From positions 27,439-91,438 of the forward strand of contig JBEBUW010000004.1 in the NCBI GenBank assembly GCA_040393065.1: DNA of 64,000 nt, written 5' to 3'. The notes under the pieces were generated by a model. The model ran no database searches. It was not told the DNA's origin and saw only the letters and a program-made list of their open reading frames with translations. The stretch's first letter is position 1. Each line of letters opens with the position of its first letter. Of the stretch, positions 17,213-26,723 are shown piece after piece. The position numbers and the translations under genes are program-made. Origin of the DNA: JACCWM01 sp040393065 (GTDB taxonomy: Bacteria > Myxococcota_A > Bradymonadia > Bradymonadales > Bradymonadaceae).

Positions 17213-18574
17213 TCAGTAATCGAAACCAGTATCAAACGCGGAATCGTTACGTCCCTTGATACGACCCGGTGCCTGGCTGCCGCCATCTGCACCAAAACCT
17301 TCGTAATGACGCGTAAGCAGGTGATTCTCAATCTGCGTTACTGTATCCAGACCAACGGACACAATAATCAACAAACTGGTACCACCGAAATAAAAGCTCA
17401 CGCCGAGCTCATCGATCAAGAAATAGGGCAGTACACAAACTGCGGAAATATACAACGCACCCGCCATCGTCAAACGACTGAGCACGTCATCGATATAGTC
17501 TGCCGTCTTCTTACCCGGTCGGATCCCAGGGATAAACGCCTGAGAACGCTTCAGGTTATCGGCCATATCCATGGGATTGACCTGAATTGCCGTATAAAAG
17601 AAGCAGAAAAATACGATCAAAATCACGTACAGAAGGTTGTAACGCCAGTCACCTGGAATCAACACCTGCTGAACCCACTGACCTGCCGGATGATCTGCGA
17701 AATAACTAGCAATCGTCGTCGGAAAAATCAGCAAAGACATTGCAAAAATCGGCGGAATAACGCCCGCCATATTGACTTTAAGCGGCAAGTGATTTGCCTG
17801 ACCGCCATAGGTCGTCTGACCAAGGATACGTTTCGAATACTGCAATGGAATTCTGCGCTGAGCAGTCTCCATATACACGATCGCACCCGTGACAAACAAA
17901 GCTATCAAACCCAGAATCAATATCGTAAAGGTACTCATCGCACCCGTTTGATATTGAGCATACGTCTGAATAATTGCCGTCGGGAACTGAGCAATAATAC
18001 CCGCCATAATGATCAGCGAAATACCATTACCCAGACCGCGCTCCGTGATCTGCTCACCGAGCCACATCACCAGCACAGTACCGGCCGTCAACGTTAAAAC
18101 CGTCATCAGACGGAACCCTATCCCCGGCGTACCAATCAAACCGAGTTCAGGGTTCGTACTGTTCATGTTTTCCAGATACATCGCGATGAAGAAACCCTGC
18201 ACAAGCCCCAGGCCGACCGTCCCGTAACGGGTCCACTGCGTGATCTTTTTCTGACCGGTCTGGCCTTCTTTCTTCAAGCGTTCAATGGCAGGAACCACGA
18301 TCGTCATCAACTGCAAGATGATCGACGCCGAAATGTACGGCATGATTCCGAGCGCGAAAATACTCATCATCTCGAGCGCGCCACCTGTAAACAGGTTCAT
18401 CAACCCGAGAAGTCCGCCACCCTCACCAGAAACCATCTGCGACATCGCCGAGCGATTGACGCCAGGCACGGTGATGTAAATACCGATTCGGTATAACGCC
18501 AAGGTTCCTAAGGTGAACAGGATTCGGCGACGCAATTCCGGGATTTTGACGATGTCTGAAAACTTACTGGACAC
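17213..18574 (-). CDS. secY: preprotein translocase channel subunit SecY
   Basis: Channel of the Sec translocon with ten membrane helices. Recognisable family segments are IPELRRRILFTLGTLALYRI at the N-terminus, TVPGVN, GEQITERGLGNGISLIIMAG near residue 180, and the C-terminal Y-E-G-like segment. The frame is open up to 18610, overlapping rplO by 47 bases. The GTG at 18574 fits better: it has AGAGGT about 8 bases upstream, overlaps rplO by 11 bases, and gives 453 residues starting at VSSKF. Confidence 0.97.
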   Translation of the reverse strand: MSSKFSDIVKIPELRRRILFTLGTLALYRIGIYITVPGVNRSAMSQMVSGEGGGLLGLMNLFTGGALEMMSIFALGIMPYISASIILQLMTIVVPAIERLKKEGQTGQKKITQWTRYGTVGLGLVQGFFIAMYLENMNSTNPELGLIGTPGIGFRLMTVLTLTAGTVLVMWLGEQITERGLGNGISLIIMAGIIAQFPTAIIQTYAQYQTGAMSTFTILILGLIALFVTGAIVYMETAQRRIPLQYSKRILGQTTYGGQANHLPLKVNMAGVIPPIFAMSLLIFPTTIASYFADHPAGQWVQQVLIPGDWRYNLLYVILIVFFCFFYTAIQVNPMDMADNLKRSQAFIPGIRPGKKTADYIDDVLSRLTMAGALYISAVCVLPYFLIDELGVSFYFGGTSLLIIVSVGLDTVTQIENHLLTRHYEGFGADGGSQAPGRIKGRNDSAFDTGFDY

Positions 18575-19019
18575 GTTCGATGACCTCTGCGCTTCCACCG
18601 GCCTTTTCAATGGCCTCTAATGCGGATTTGCTGAACTTATTAGCTTTAACCGTCAACTTCTTGGTCAAATCACCTGAACCGAGGATCTTGATTCCATCCA
18701 GATTCCGGCGCACAAGGCGTTTCTCACGGCACGTGCTCTCATCGACAACGTCTCCGTCCTCGAATACGCGCTCAAGATCGGCAAGATTGATGATCGTGTA
18801 CTCTTTGCTGAACGGGTTGATAAACCCGAATTTCGGCAAACGACGATGCAAAGGCGTCTGACCGCCTTCAAATCCTGCAGAAACCTTTTTGCCGCTACGT
18901 GCTTTTTTACCTTTATGACCCTTACCAGCCGTCTTGCCCGTTCCACTACCCGGACCACGACCCAGACGCTTTGTCGGGCGGTTCGCACCCTCAGGTGCTT
19001 TCAAATTACTCAAATCCAT
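18564..19019 (-). CDS. rplO: 50S ribosomal protein L15
   Basis: Basic large-subunit protein. The start at 19019 (MDLSNLKAPEGANRPTKRLG) fits the family and avoids overlap with rpmD; the longer frame to 19052 adds 11 unrelated residues. The Gly-rich rRNA-binding tract GRGPGSGTGKTAGKGHKGKK and the GFEGGQTPLHRRLPKFGF signature are clear. Length is 151 residues. Confidence 0.97.
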   Translation of the reverse strand: MDLSNLKAPEGANRPTKRLGRGPGSGTGKTAGKGHKGKKARSGKKVSAGFEGGQTPLHRRLPKFGFINPFSKEYTIINLADLERVFEDGDVVDESTCREKRLVRRNLDGIKILGSGDLTKKLTVKANKFSKSALEAIEKAGGSAEVIERVQ

Positions 19020-19023
19020 GATC

Positions 19024-19212
19024 TTAACCCTCAATTTTCTCAACCGCCACAAGATGCGACACCTTGTCGATCATGCCGCGAATGGCCGGTGTATCTGTAA
19101 CAACCACAGAATCATTAATCCGTTTCAGGCCCAGGCCACGAACCGAGTCGCGCTGGCGTTTTGTCGAACCAATCAGACTGCGTACAAGGGAGAGTTTATA
19201 TTGACTCATCAT
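19024..19212 (-). CDS. rpmD: 50S ribosomal protein L30
   Basis: Short 62-residue protein of the large subunit with the family motif VRSLIGSTKRQRDSVRGLGL and the C-terminal GMIDKVSHLV. Two Met codons open the frame; either may be used. Sits between rpsE and rplO as usual. Confidence 0.96.
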   Translation of the reverse strand: MMSQYKLSLVRSLIGSTKRQRDSVRGLGLKRINDSVVVTDTPAIRGMIDKVSHLVAVEKIEG

Positions 19213-19289
19213 TTCTCCTTATCTGTCACCTGCACGGAGCACTTCATCTGAAGTGACCGCCGGAACGAGCGTTTACCACAAACAACGAG

Positions 19290-19318
19290 TCCCTTCACAT
19301 TATTGCCTTGTGAAGGGA
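19290..19318 (-). other. hairpin in rpsE-rpmD spacer
   Basis: Perfect 10-bp stem (TCCCTTCACA at 19290..19299 with TGTGAAGGGA at 19309..19318, 9-base loop), placed just after the rpsE stop. A second small one (CACTTC with GAAGTG, 19240..19255) follows before rpmD. No U-run. Candidate mRNA processing or 3'-end protection element. Confidence 0.6.
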
Positions 19319-19330
19319 ATCTCATCGAAC

Positions 19331-19834
19331 TTACTCTTCAACGCTCACTTGCCCGAGTCTACGACGGTAGGTTTCGGGATCGTTGAGCCGGCTAAGCCCT
19401 TCCATCGTTGCGTGAACAACGTTGTGCGGATTGTTCGAACCCAGGCTCTTGGTGAGAATGTTATGCACTCCCGCAAGCTCCAAAATCGCGCGAACCGCAC
19501 CACCGGCAATAACACCGGTACCTTCACTTGCTGGCAACAACAAAACCTGACCGGACTTGAACTGACCGAGCACCTCGTGGGGAATCGTGTCATTGATGAT
19601 CGGCACTTCGATCATGTTCTTTTTGGCCTGTTCGGTTCCCTTACGAATCGCTTCGGGAACTTCGTTTGCCTTGCCATGTCCAACACCAACTCGGCCTTCG
19701 CCGTCTCCAACTACGACGATCGCTCCGAAGCTGAAGCGACGACCGCCCTTGACGACTTTTGCTACACGGTTGATGGCGATAACCTGATCTTTAAGATCGG
19801 TCTCCACACCTTTTCTGCGTCGTGCGTTTGCCAC
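19331..19834 (-). CDS. rpsE: 30S ribosomal protein S5
   Basis: Small-subunit protein involved in decoding fidelity and mRNA unwinding. The 167 residues include the signature DLKDQVIAINRVAKVVKGGR and the VGHGKANEVPEAIRKGTEQA helix, then PAGEGTGVIAGGAVR-like LPASEGTGVIAGGAVRAILE. Length matches the family. Confidence 0.98.
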   Translation of the reverse strand: MANARRRKGVETDLKDQVIAINRVAKVVKGGRRFSFGAIVVVGDGEGRVGVGHGKANEVPEAIRKGTEQAKKNMIEVPIINDTIPHEVLGQFKSGQVLLLPASEGTGVIAGGAVRAILELAGVHNILTKSLGSNNPHNVVHATMEGLSRLNDPETYRRRLGQVSVEE

Positions 19835-19846
19835 AGCGACTCTCCT

Positions 19847-20215
19847 TTAGAACCGAAGCCCGCCTTCGCGGGCACCTTCGGCAACAGCCGCGACGCGGCC
19901 GTGATAGATGAATCCATTGCGATCGAATACAACTTCTTCCAGACCCCGCGCAATTGCACGAGCGGCAACCAGTTTACCGACTACTTTCGCCTGATCGATC
20001 TTGCCCAATCCCTTTACACTCTCACGTGCCTCCGCATCGAGCGAGGAAGCACTTGCCAGCGTCTGGCCCGACGTATCATCAATTACCTGTACGTAGATAG
20101 CCTTGTTGGAGCGATAAACCGACAGGCGAGGCTTGGTTGCCTGGCCAGTAATTTTCTTACGAATACGTCGCTTGCGGCGTAAACGTCCATCTTGTTGTTC
20201 ATTCTTCTTAAGCAT
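19847..20215 (-). CDS. rplR: 50S ribosomal protein L18
   Basis: Binds 5S rRNA in the central protuberance. The 122 residues include the motif RLSVYRSNKAIYVQVIDDTS and the end HGRVAAVAEGAREGGLRF. A short basic N-terminal extension (KRRIRKKI) precedes the fold. Confidence 0.98.
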   Translation of the reverse strand: MLKKNEQQDGRLRRKRRIRKKITGQATKPRLSVYRSNKAIYVQVIDDTSGQTLASASSLDAEARESVKGLGKIDQAKVVGKLVAARAIARGLEEVVFDRNGFIYHGRVAAVAEGAREGGLRF

Positions 20216-20248
20216 TTAAAATTTCCTCTCGAAGCGATCTGCGTCTGC

Positions 20249-20788
20249 TTACTTGCCGCCCGATTTACCGGCTTTACGGCGAATGACCTCGTCCGAATAC
20301 TTAACGCCCTTGCCCTTGTAAGGCTCAGGTTTGCGCAGGCTTCGGATCTTTGCAGCGACCTGGCCCAGAACTTCCCGGTCTGCACTTTCCAGACTGAGTT
20401 GGGTCTGGCGCTCGATCGTTGCTTTTACCCCTTCCGGAAGCTCAAACAAGATCGGGTGACTGTAGCCCAGATCAAAACGAATAAAGGAACCGCGCTGCTC
20501 AGCACGGAAACCAACACCGTTGATCTCCAGATTGCGCTTAAAGCCGTTGGCCACGCCCTCCACCATATTGGCGATCAGGCTGCGAACCAATCCCTGATGT
20601 GCACGAGACTCGCGAGACTCATCCCGGCGACTTACGACAATCTGACCACCATCAAGCGCAACATCCACCACACCCGAAAGCTCACGGCTCAAGGCACCTT
20701 GAGGACCTTTTACGCTAATTTGATTACCATTGATCTGAACCTCGACCTTGTCGGGAACAGCAATGGGTTGTTTACCTATGCGACTCAT
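20249..20788 (-). CDS. rplF: 50S ribosomal protein L6
   Basis: Located near the elongation-factor binding site of the large subunit. The 179 residues start SRIGKQPIAVPDKVEVQING and end with the diagnostic PEPYKGKGVKYSDEVIRRKA. Two beta domains as in the family. Confidence 0.98.
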   Translation of the reverse strand: MSRIGKQPIAVPDKVEVQINGNQISVKGPQGALSRELSGVVDVALDGGQIVVSRRDESRESRAHQGLVRSLIANMVEGVANGFKRNLEINGVGFRAEQRGSFIRFDLGYSHPILFELPEGVKATIERQTQLSLESADREVLGQVAAKIRSLRKPEPYKGKGVKYSDEVIRRKAGKSGGK

Positions 20789-20812
20789 GTTTCTCTCCCA
20801 GCAAGCAAAAAA

Positions 20813-21214
20813 TCAGTACACTGTGCAAAGAAGCTCACCACCCACATTGGCAGCGCGCGCTTCCCGATCACCGAGAACTCCTTGCGACGTCGACAGGATG
20901 GCCAAACCCAGCCCGTTGAGCACATTAGGAATCTCTTGAACCGACACATACTTACGACGCGACGGCTTGCTGATACGTTTGATCTCACGGATCATTCCGA
21001 CATTCTGCCGGTCGTATTTAAGCTCAAGCTCGATGACGCGGGTCGGGCCTTCGCCCACCAGACGCGTATCGGCAATGTAGCCGTACTCTTTAAGAATCTT
21101 GGAAATTTCGAACTTGATTTTGCTCGCAGGAACTGTCGCTTTCGCATGACCTGCTTGCTGAGCGTTACGAATCCGGGTGAGCAGATCCGCGATCGGATCG
21201 GTCAGTGTTGCCAT
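20813..21214 (-). CDS. rpsH: 30S ribosomal protein S8
   Basis: Primary 16S rRNA binder. The start at 21214 (MATLTDPIADLLTRIRNAQQ) matches other S8 proteins; the frame opens five codons earlier. The C-terminal signature GLGLAILSTSQGVLGDREAR is present. Length is 133 residues. The 160-base spacer to rpsN is unusually long for this cluster. Confidence 0.97.
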   Translation of the reverse strand: MATLTDPIADLLTRIRNAQQAGHAKATVPASKIKFEISKILKEYGYIADTRLVGEGPTRVIELELKYDRQNVGMIREIKRISKPSRRKYVSVQEIPNVLNGLGLAILSTSQGVLGDREARAANVGGELLCTVY

Positions 21215-21374
21215 TGTTTTCTTCTCCATCGAAGCGGTTCCCTGGCAATCATTTCTCCTTTAAACACCACGCTCAAAGGATCGGTTGCCGGGCCTAAATC
21301 GATGCCTGCGCGACATAGCTCTCTTGTTATCAAGAAACACTGTAGACGCGAAGACATTACTCAGGGGGTAATTG

Positions 21375-21560
21375 TTACCAGCTCGCCTTGGTTACACCCG
21401 GGATATCTCCCTGGAGCGCAAGCGTGCGGAAGCAAATGCGGCACATATCGAACTTGCGAATGTATCCGCGCGGACGCCCACAAAGTGGGCAGCGATTGTA
21501 CTGGCGTACAGCGAATTTCTGTTTGGTCGTCGCCTTAACGGCTAATGCTTTGCGTGCCAA
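21375..21560 (-). CDS. rpsN: 30S ribosomal protein S14, zinc type
   Basis: The short 61-residue form with a zinc ribbon: CPLCGRPRGYIRKFDMCRIC gives the four Cys ligands. The tail LALQGDIPGVTKASW is typical. Organisms with this form do not depend on a zinc-independent long S14, at least for this copy. Confidence 0.98.
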   Translation of the reverse strand: MARKALAVKATTKQKFAVRQYNRCPLCGRPRGYIRKFDMCRICFRTLALQGDIPGVTKASW

Positions 21561-21652
21561 AACGTCACTCCATCACTTAGATGTTGTATAGAACCAATCC
21601 AAACGCAGATCCAAACGACCTGCGTCCAGAAGTGTAAATCCAACCGGATTCA

Positions 21653-22189
21653 TCAACGGAACGGCATACCAAGCTTGCGAAGCAAGTTGGCGGCCACTTC
21701 ATCGTTTTCAGCCGAGGTAACGATAGAAATATTCATTCCTCGAACCTTATCGACTTTGTCGTAATCAATTTCAGGGAAAATGATCTGCTCACGAATACCG
21801 AGCGAGTAGTTTCCGTGTCCATCAAACGATGTGGAGCTGACGCCCTTAAAGTCACGAACGCGCGGAAGTGCAATGTAAATCAAACGCTCGAGAAACTCGT
21901 ACATCCGGGCACCACGAAGCGTAACCTTTACGCCGATCGGCATGCCTTCGCGAAGCTTAAACTGAGCGATCGACTTACGCGCACGCGTAATCACCGGCTT
22001 TTGACCGGTAATAATCGCCAGCTCAGCGGCTGCGCCTTCGATGATTTTCGGGTTCTGAACGGCTTCGCCCAGTCCGATATTCACCGAAACTTTTTCAATA
22101 CGAGGTACCCGCATCGGGTTGGTGTAACCGTGCTCTTCCATCAGGGCAGGCACGATTTCATTACGGTACTTTTGATCCAAAAACGCCAT
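21653..22189 (-). CDS. rplE: 50S ribosomal protein L5
   Basis: Binds 5S rRNA and contacts P-site tRNA. The 178 residues include PRIEKVSVNIGLGEAVQNPK near 28, GQKPVITRARKSIAQFKLRE near 72 and the C-terminal DYDKVDKVRGMNISIVTSA. Length is normal. Confidence 0.98.
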   Translation of the reverse strand: MAFLDQKYRNEIVPALMEEHGYTNPMRVPRIEKVSVNIGLGEAVQNPKIIEGAAAELAIITGQKPVITRARKSIAQFKLREGMPIGVKVTLRGARMYEFLERLIYIALPRVRDFKGVSSTSFDGHGNYSLGIREQIIFPEIDYDKVDKVRGMNISIVTSAENDEVAANLLRKLGMPFR

Positions 22190-22317
22190 GATATTCTCCT
22201 TGCCAACAGGTTTCTGTTCCGTTGGACTTCATAGCAACCAGTTACAGCACAAACCAACAAAATGATGGGATACTCTTCGCACCATTCCTTCAAAGGGCGG
22301 CCTTCTTATCCAATGCG

Positions 22318-22345
22318 ATGAGCCCTGTCAACACCCAGGGCTCAT
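22318..22345 (-). other. hairpin in rplX-rplE spacer
   Basis: Perfect 10-bp stem, ATGAGCCCTG (22318..22327) with CAGGGCTCAT (22336..22345), 8-base loop, in a 200-base spacer. It has no following U-run. Confidence 0.6.
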
Positions 22346-22389
22346 AAAGATCGCACGAATCGAATTGCCACCCGTTTCGTTGTGCAAAA

Positions 22390-22770
22390 TCAATCAAAAA
22401 CTTCGTCGGTTTTCACCGAGTAACGAACCTTCTTAATCTGTGCAGGAACGTTATCTCCGAAACTTGCTGCCGCCTCTTTACGAGAAGCAAACAGGGCGTC
22501 GCCCTGGCCTTTCCAGCGCGCGGAAGTCCGAACCGGGCCCTGCTTCTTTTCGCTATAAAGAGCGACGTTCGAAGCGTGAATCCAGTTCTCTTTATCGATC
22601 CGTGCACCGGCCTCACCCGTAATCGGGCTCGGTTTTTTATGCTTCACGATCATGTTGCGACGAGCAACTTTCACGCGTGAATTCTTTCGATCAACTTCAA
22701 TGATCTCACCGGTTTCTTTGCGATCTTTTCCGGTCAAAATCACTACTTTATCATTCTTTTTAACGTGCAT
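22390..22770 (-). CDS. rplX: 50S ribosomal protein L24 with internal insertion
   Basis: Early assembly protein of the large subunit. The N-terminal KOW motif is clear (VKKNDKVVILTGKDRKETGE), followed by KHKKPSPITGEAGARIDKEN and the HASNVALYS segment. The normal protein has about 103 residues; this one has 126. The extra 25 or so lie between KKQGP (about residue 77) and KKVRYSVK (about 110) and include a basic/aromatic stretch with ARWKGQGDALFASRKEA. The sequence after resumes the family pattern, so this is an insertion and not a frameshift. Confidence 0.95.
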   Translation of the reverse strand: MHVKKNDKVVILTGKDRKETGEIIEVDRKNSRVKVARRNMIVKHKKPSPITGEAGARIDKENWIHASNVALYSEKKQGPVRTSARWKGQGDALFASRKEAAASFGDNVPAQIKKVRYSVKTDEVFD

Positions 22771-22823
22771 TATCCAACTCCATTTCGGCGCACCGCTGGC
22801 GCCGCCTTGTGGCCGTGATCCTC

Positions 22824-23192
22824 TTAGAGCACTTCCGGAGCAAGGCTGACAATTCGCATATATTCGCGGGCGCGGAGTTCACGGGCAACCGGCCCGAAAA
22901 TACGCGTACCCAACGGCTGATTCTGATTGTCGATCAGCACGGCGGCATTGTCATCGAAACGAATGTAAGTTCCATCCGCACGACCGATTTCTTTGCTTGT
23001 CCGTACGACGACCGCACGCTTTACTTCGCCCTTCTTCACTTTTGAATTCGGGATAGTTTCTTTGACGGAAACGACAATCACGTCTCCGATCGAAGCATAA
23101 CGACGCTTCGAGCCGCCGAGCACCTTAATGCACTGCACCCGGCGCGCGCCAGAGTTGTCGGCCACTTGAAGCCATGTTTGCATCTGAATCAT
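22824..23192 (-). CDS. rplN: 50S ribosomal protein L14
   Basis: Binds at the subunit interface. The 122 residues include MIQMQTWLQVADNSGARRVQ at the start, the signature IGDVIVVSVKETIPNSKVKK, and LGTRIFGPVARELR near the end. Very close to the family consensus and length. Confidence 0.98.
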   Translation of the reverse strand: MIQMQTWLQVADNSGARRVQCIKVLGGSKRRYASIGDVIVVSVKETIPNSKVKKGEVKRAVVVRTSKEIGRADGTYIRFDDNAAVLIDNQNQPLGTRIFGPVARELRAREYMRIVSLAPEVL

Positions 23193-23250
23193 GACGTACC
23201 TCTATCATTTTGCACGAACCCAATGTGCCCAGGGCGAAGCCGCCCACGCC

Positions 23251-23270
23251 CCGGAGATTCTCATCTCCGG
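23251..23270 (-). other. hairpin in rpsQ-rplN spacer
   Basis: CCGGAGAT (23251..23258) and ATCTCCGG (23263..23270) form a perfect 8-bp stem with a TCTC loop, 52 bases downstream of the rpsQ stop. GC-rich and stable, without a U-run. Confidence 0.6.
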
Positions 23271-23321
23271 TCAAGCGCATAAACACCACACAAGCATGGG
23301 TCGGTAATTTTTTAGTGCCGA

Positions 23322-23606
23322 TCAAACGATCGGGGCTTTCTCGAGAATCTCTTTGACGCGCCAACGCTTGTCACGCGACAACGGGCGAGTCTCCTCAATG
23401 AGGACTTTATCGCCGATTGCACATTCGTTGTTCTCATCATGAGCTTTATATTTCAAACGCTCTTTGATGTATTTTTTGTACTTCGTATGCATGTAGCGGC
23501 GAGTGATGGAAACCACCACGGTCTTTTCCATCTTATCGCTGACCACCAGGCCGACACGGGTTTTGCGCCGAACTGTCTGCTTCGTGGGGGTTTCTTCCGT
23601 CACCAT
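23322..23606 (-). CDS. rpsQ: 30S ribosomal protein S17
   Basis: OB-fold protein binding 16S rRNA. The core begins RKTRVGLVVSDKMEKTVVVS and runs through GDKVLIEETRPLSRDKRWR. At 94 residues it is a little longer than usual, because of an N-terminal extension MVTEETPTKQTVR. Confidence 0.97.
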   Translation of the reverse strand: MVTEETPTKQTVRRKTRVGLVVSDKMEKTVVVSITRRYMHTKYKKYIKERLKYKAHDENNECAIGDKVLIEETRPLSRDKRWRVKEILEKAPIV

Positions 23607-23645
23607 TTCTTGCTCCTGACGTAATTCCTATTTCGGCGCTGCCTA

Positions 23646-23834
23646 TCAGGCATTGCGCTGATTCAAAATCGTTTTTACTCGTGCAATATCGCGGCGCTTG
23701 CTATCAAGCTCGCTCGTACGCTGAAGCTGTCCTGTGAACTGCTGAATCCGCAGACGGAACAGTTCATCACGAAGCTGAGTTTCCAGCTCACGCAACTCCT
23801 GCACTGACTTCTCTCTCAACTGTGCAGCTTTCAT
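23646..23834 (-). CDS. rpmC: 50S ribosomal protein L29
   Basis: Two-helix protein at the tunnel exit. The 62 residues include MKAAQLREKSVQELRELETQ and RRDIARVKTILNQR at the end. The start overlaps the rplP stop by four bases (ATGA), indicating translational coupling. Confidence 0.98.
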   Translation of the reverse strand: MKAAQLREKSVQELRELETQLRDELFRLRIQQFTGQLQRTSELDSKRRDIARVKTILNQRNA

Positions 23835-24247
23835 AGCGTCTCTCCTCGAACAATAAACTTCACCTTGACGGGAAGTTTGTGGCCTGCAAGCCGGAATGCC
23901 TCTTTCGCAAGCTCGCGAGAGACACCGTCCATTTCATACATAACGCGGCCAGGCTTCACGACGGCAACCCAGTGATCCGGGGAACCTTTACCTTTACCCA
24001 TTCGCGTTTCGGCAGGCTTGGAGGTTACTGCCTTATCCGGGAAAATACGAATCCAGATGTTACCACCACGCTTGATGTAGCGTGTCATTGCAATACGTGC
24101 CGCTTCGATCTGGCGCGCAGTAATACGGCCCGGTTCAAGGGCAATCAGTGCATACTCGCCAAAAGAGATCGAGCTGCCACGGATCGCAGTTCCTTTGGTA
24201 CGGCCTTTATGTTGCTTGCGCCAGCGCACGCGCTTTGGACTAAGCAT
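23831..24247 (-). CDS. rplP: 50S ribosomal protein L16
   Basis: Located near the A-site tRNA. The 138 residues include MLSPKRVRWRKQHKGRTKGT, the signature RGGNIWIRIFPDKAVTSKP, and MGKGKGSPDHWVAVVKPGRV. Length matches the family. Confidence 0.99.
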   Translation of the reverse strand: MLSPKRVRWRKQHKGRTKGTAIRGSSISFGEYALIALEPGRITARQIEAARIAMTRYIKRGGNIWIRIFPDKAVTSKPAETRMGKGKGSPDHWVAVVKPGRVMYEMDGVSRELAKEAFRLAGHKLPVKVKFIVRGETL

Positions 24248-24293
24248 CTTAACTCCTTCTCACAAGTGTGGGCCTTAGCAGCCCACATCTCGA

Positions 24294-24923
<630 letters not shown>

Positions 24924-24954
24924 AACGACCTCCTAAACCTTTCTAACAAGCGTG

Positions 24955-25323
24955 TCATCCGCGAGGTTGCAAAACGACGGTGATCTGACTTGTGCGTTTG
25001 TTGATGCGCGTGGCACGACCCTGGGCACGCGGCATGAAGCGGCGCATCGTCGGACCTTCATTGACATAGGCCTGAGCCACATACAGATCATCGGCATCCC
25101 AGTCCAACTTCTCGCTGGTGCGAACGTTGTTTAACGCCGATTCAATTAGTTTTGCAACTACAGGCGACGCCTTCTTAGGCGTAAACTGCAGAATTTGCAA
25201 TGCCTCTCCTACAGGCTTGTTACGAACGAGGTCAACTACGACCCGGGCTTTACGCGGCGCGATGCGGATGTTGAGAATCGACGCCTTATTTGCGCGGTGT
25301 TCCTTACTTTTTGGCTTGCTCAT
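24955..25323 (-). CDS. rplV: 50S ribosomal protein L22
   Basis: Its loop lines the exit tunnel and affects macrolide sensitivity. The 122 residues include RIAPRKARVVVDLVRNKPVG, and the tunnel-loop region PTMRRFMPRAQGRATRINKR. The N-terminus has a short Lys-rich extension. Confidence 0.98.
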   Translation of the reverse strand: MSKPKSKEHRANKASILNIRIAPRKARVVVDLVRNKPVGEALQILQFTPKKASPVVAKLIESALNNVRTSEKLDWDADDLYVAQAYVNEGPTMRRFMPRAQGRATRINKRTSQITVVLQPRG

Positions 25324-25509
25324 GGCTAAAAACTCAGCTCTTAACTCGAAGCTCTTGCACTTCCCTGCTTGGTTCGCCGGATCTCTTCTTATTCCAGGGA
25401 GATCAGCTCATCAAAGAAAGGTCTTGCGCGTCTTCAAATAAATATTCCTACATTCGACCAGTTCACAATCGCTGGACATCTTCGCTCACATCCACAGACA
25501 CACTGCGGA

Positions 25510-25794
25510 TTAGCGTCCGCGCACTTTTGCCTTGCGGTCAGCCGCGTGCCCGTAAAAGGTGCGCGTCGGGGCAAACTCGCCCAGCTTGTGGCCAACCATG
25601 TTCTCCGTTACGAAAACGGGAACGAATTCCTTGCCGTTATGCACGGCAAAGGTCAGACCGATGAACTCTGGAACGATCATCGAACCACGGCTCCATGTCT
25701 TCAGCGCACGACGATCGCCGGACTGGCGAGCGACGGTTACCTTTTTCATGAGGCTGTCTTGTACGTAGGGGCCTTTCTTAATTGAACGTGGCAC
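25510..25794 (-). CDS. rpsS: 30S ribosomal protein S19
   Basis: Head protein contacting S13. The 94 residues start MPRSIKKGPYVQDSLMKKVT; signature GMIVPEF-like MIVPEFIGLTFAVHNGKEFV and GHKLGEFAPTRTFYGHAADR follow. A 186-base spacer separates it from rplV, unlike most S10 operons. Confidence 0.98.
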   Translation of the reverse strand: MPRSIKKGPYVQDSLMKKVTVARQSGDRRALKTWSRGSMIVPEFIGLTFAVHNGKEFVPVFVTENMVGHKLGEFAPTRTFYGHAADRKAKVRGR

Positions 25795-25847
25795 GTTTTA
25801 TCTCCTGACTAACTCTTCGCTGCGGACGCCTTAACAGGGCGCGACGC

Positions 25848-26672
25848 TTACTTGCGACGTTTAACGATGAACTTAGAGGTCCGCTTGTTGGTACGTGTTT
25901 TCTTGCCCTTGGTCTTGACACCCCAGGGAGTAACCGGATGGCGACCTCCCGAAGTACGACCTTCACCACCACCGTGGGGGTGATCGACCGGGTTCATTGC
26001 AACACCACGTACGGTCGGGCGAACGCCCATCCAACGTTTGCGACCTGCCTTTCCGAGCGAGACGTTCTCATGCTCACGATTGGATACCGAACCAACCGTA
26101 GCGCGGCACGTCAAAAGTACACGACGAAGTTCACCCGAGGGCAAACGAAGCAGCGCATACTTACCTTCTTTTGCCATCAACTGTGCCCAGCTTCCAGCCG
26201 AACGAGCCATCTGGCCGCCCTTTCCAGGACGAAGTTCGATGTTGTGAATCACCGTACCCGTCGGCATGTACTTCAAGCGAAGCGCGTTGCCCGGCTTAAT
26301 ATCTGCGTGTGCACTCGAGACGACCTGATCGCCAACGTTCAAACGCTGTGGAGCCAGGATATAGCTTTTCTCGCCATCTGCGTAATGCAGAAGCGCGATG
26401 AATGCTGTGCGGTTCGGATCGTATTCAATCGCTGCAACTTTGGCCGGTACACCGGTTTTGTTGCGACGAAAATCGATGATGCGATACCGACGCTTATGAC
26501 CACCGCCATGATGACGCACGGTGATGTGACCGGATTGGTTACGACCAGCCGATTTGCTCAGCGGTGCCGTAAGGCTTTTTTCCGGTGTCGATTTAGTAAT
26601 AACCTTCGTCGTATCCACAAGACGGGCGAAACGCCGTGCGGGGGATGACGGTTTGTAATCTTTCATTGCCAT
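25848..26672 (-). CDS. rplB: 50S ribosomal protein L2
   Basis: Essential for subunit association and peptidyl transfer. The 274 residues include AMKDYKPSSPARRFARLVDT near the start and the highly conserved GVAMNPVDHPHGGGEGRTSG near residue 222, whose His is conserved at the active site. Length is standard. Confidence 0.99.
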   Translation of the reverse strand: MAMKDYKPSSPARRFARLVDTTKVITKSTPEKSLTAPLSKSAGRNQSGHITVRHHGGGHKRRYRIIDFRRNKTGVPAKVAAIEYDPNRTAFIALLHYADGEKSYILAPQRLNVGDQVVSSAHADIKPGNALRLKYMPTGTVIHNIELRPGKGGQMARSAGSWAQLMAKEGKYALLRLPSGELRRVLLTCRATVGSVSNREHENVSLGKAGRKRWMGVRPTVRGVAMNPVDHPHGGGEGRTSGGRHPVTPWGVKTKGKKTRTNKRTSKFIVKRRK

Positions 26673-26723
26673 GATCTACCTGCCTTATTATGGACCGGTG
26701 TGAGCAGACGACGCGTGCGGTAT

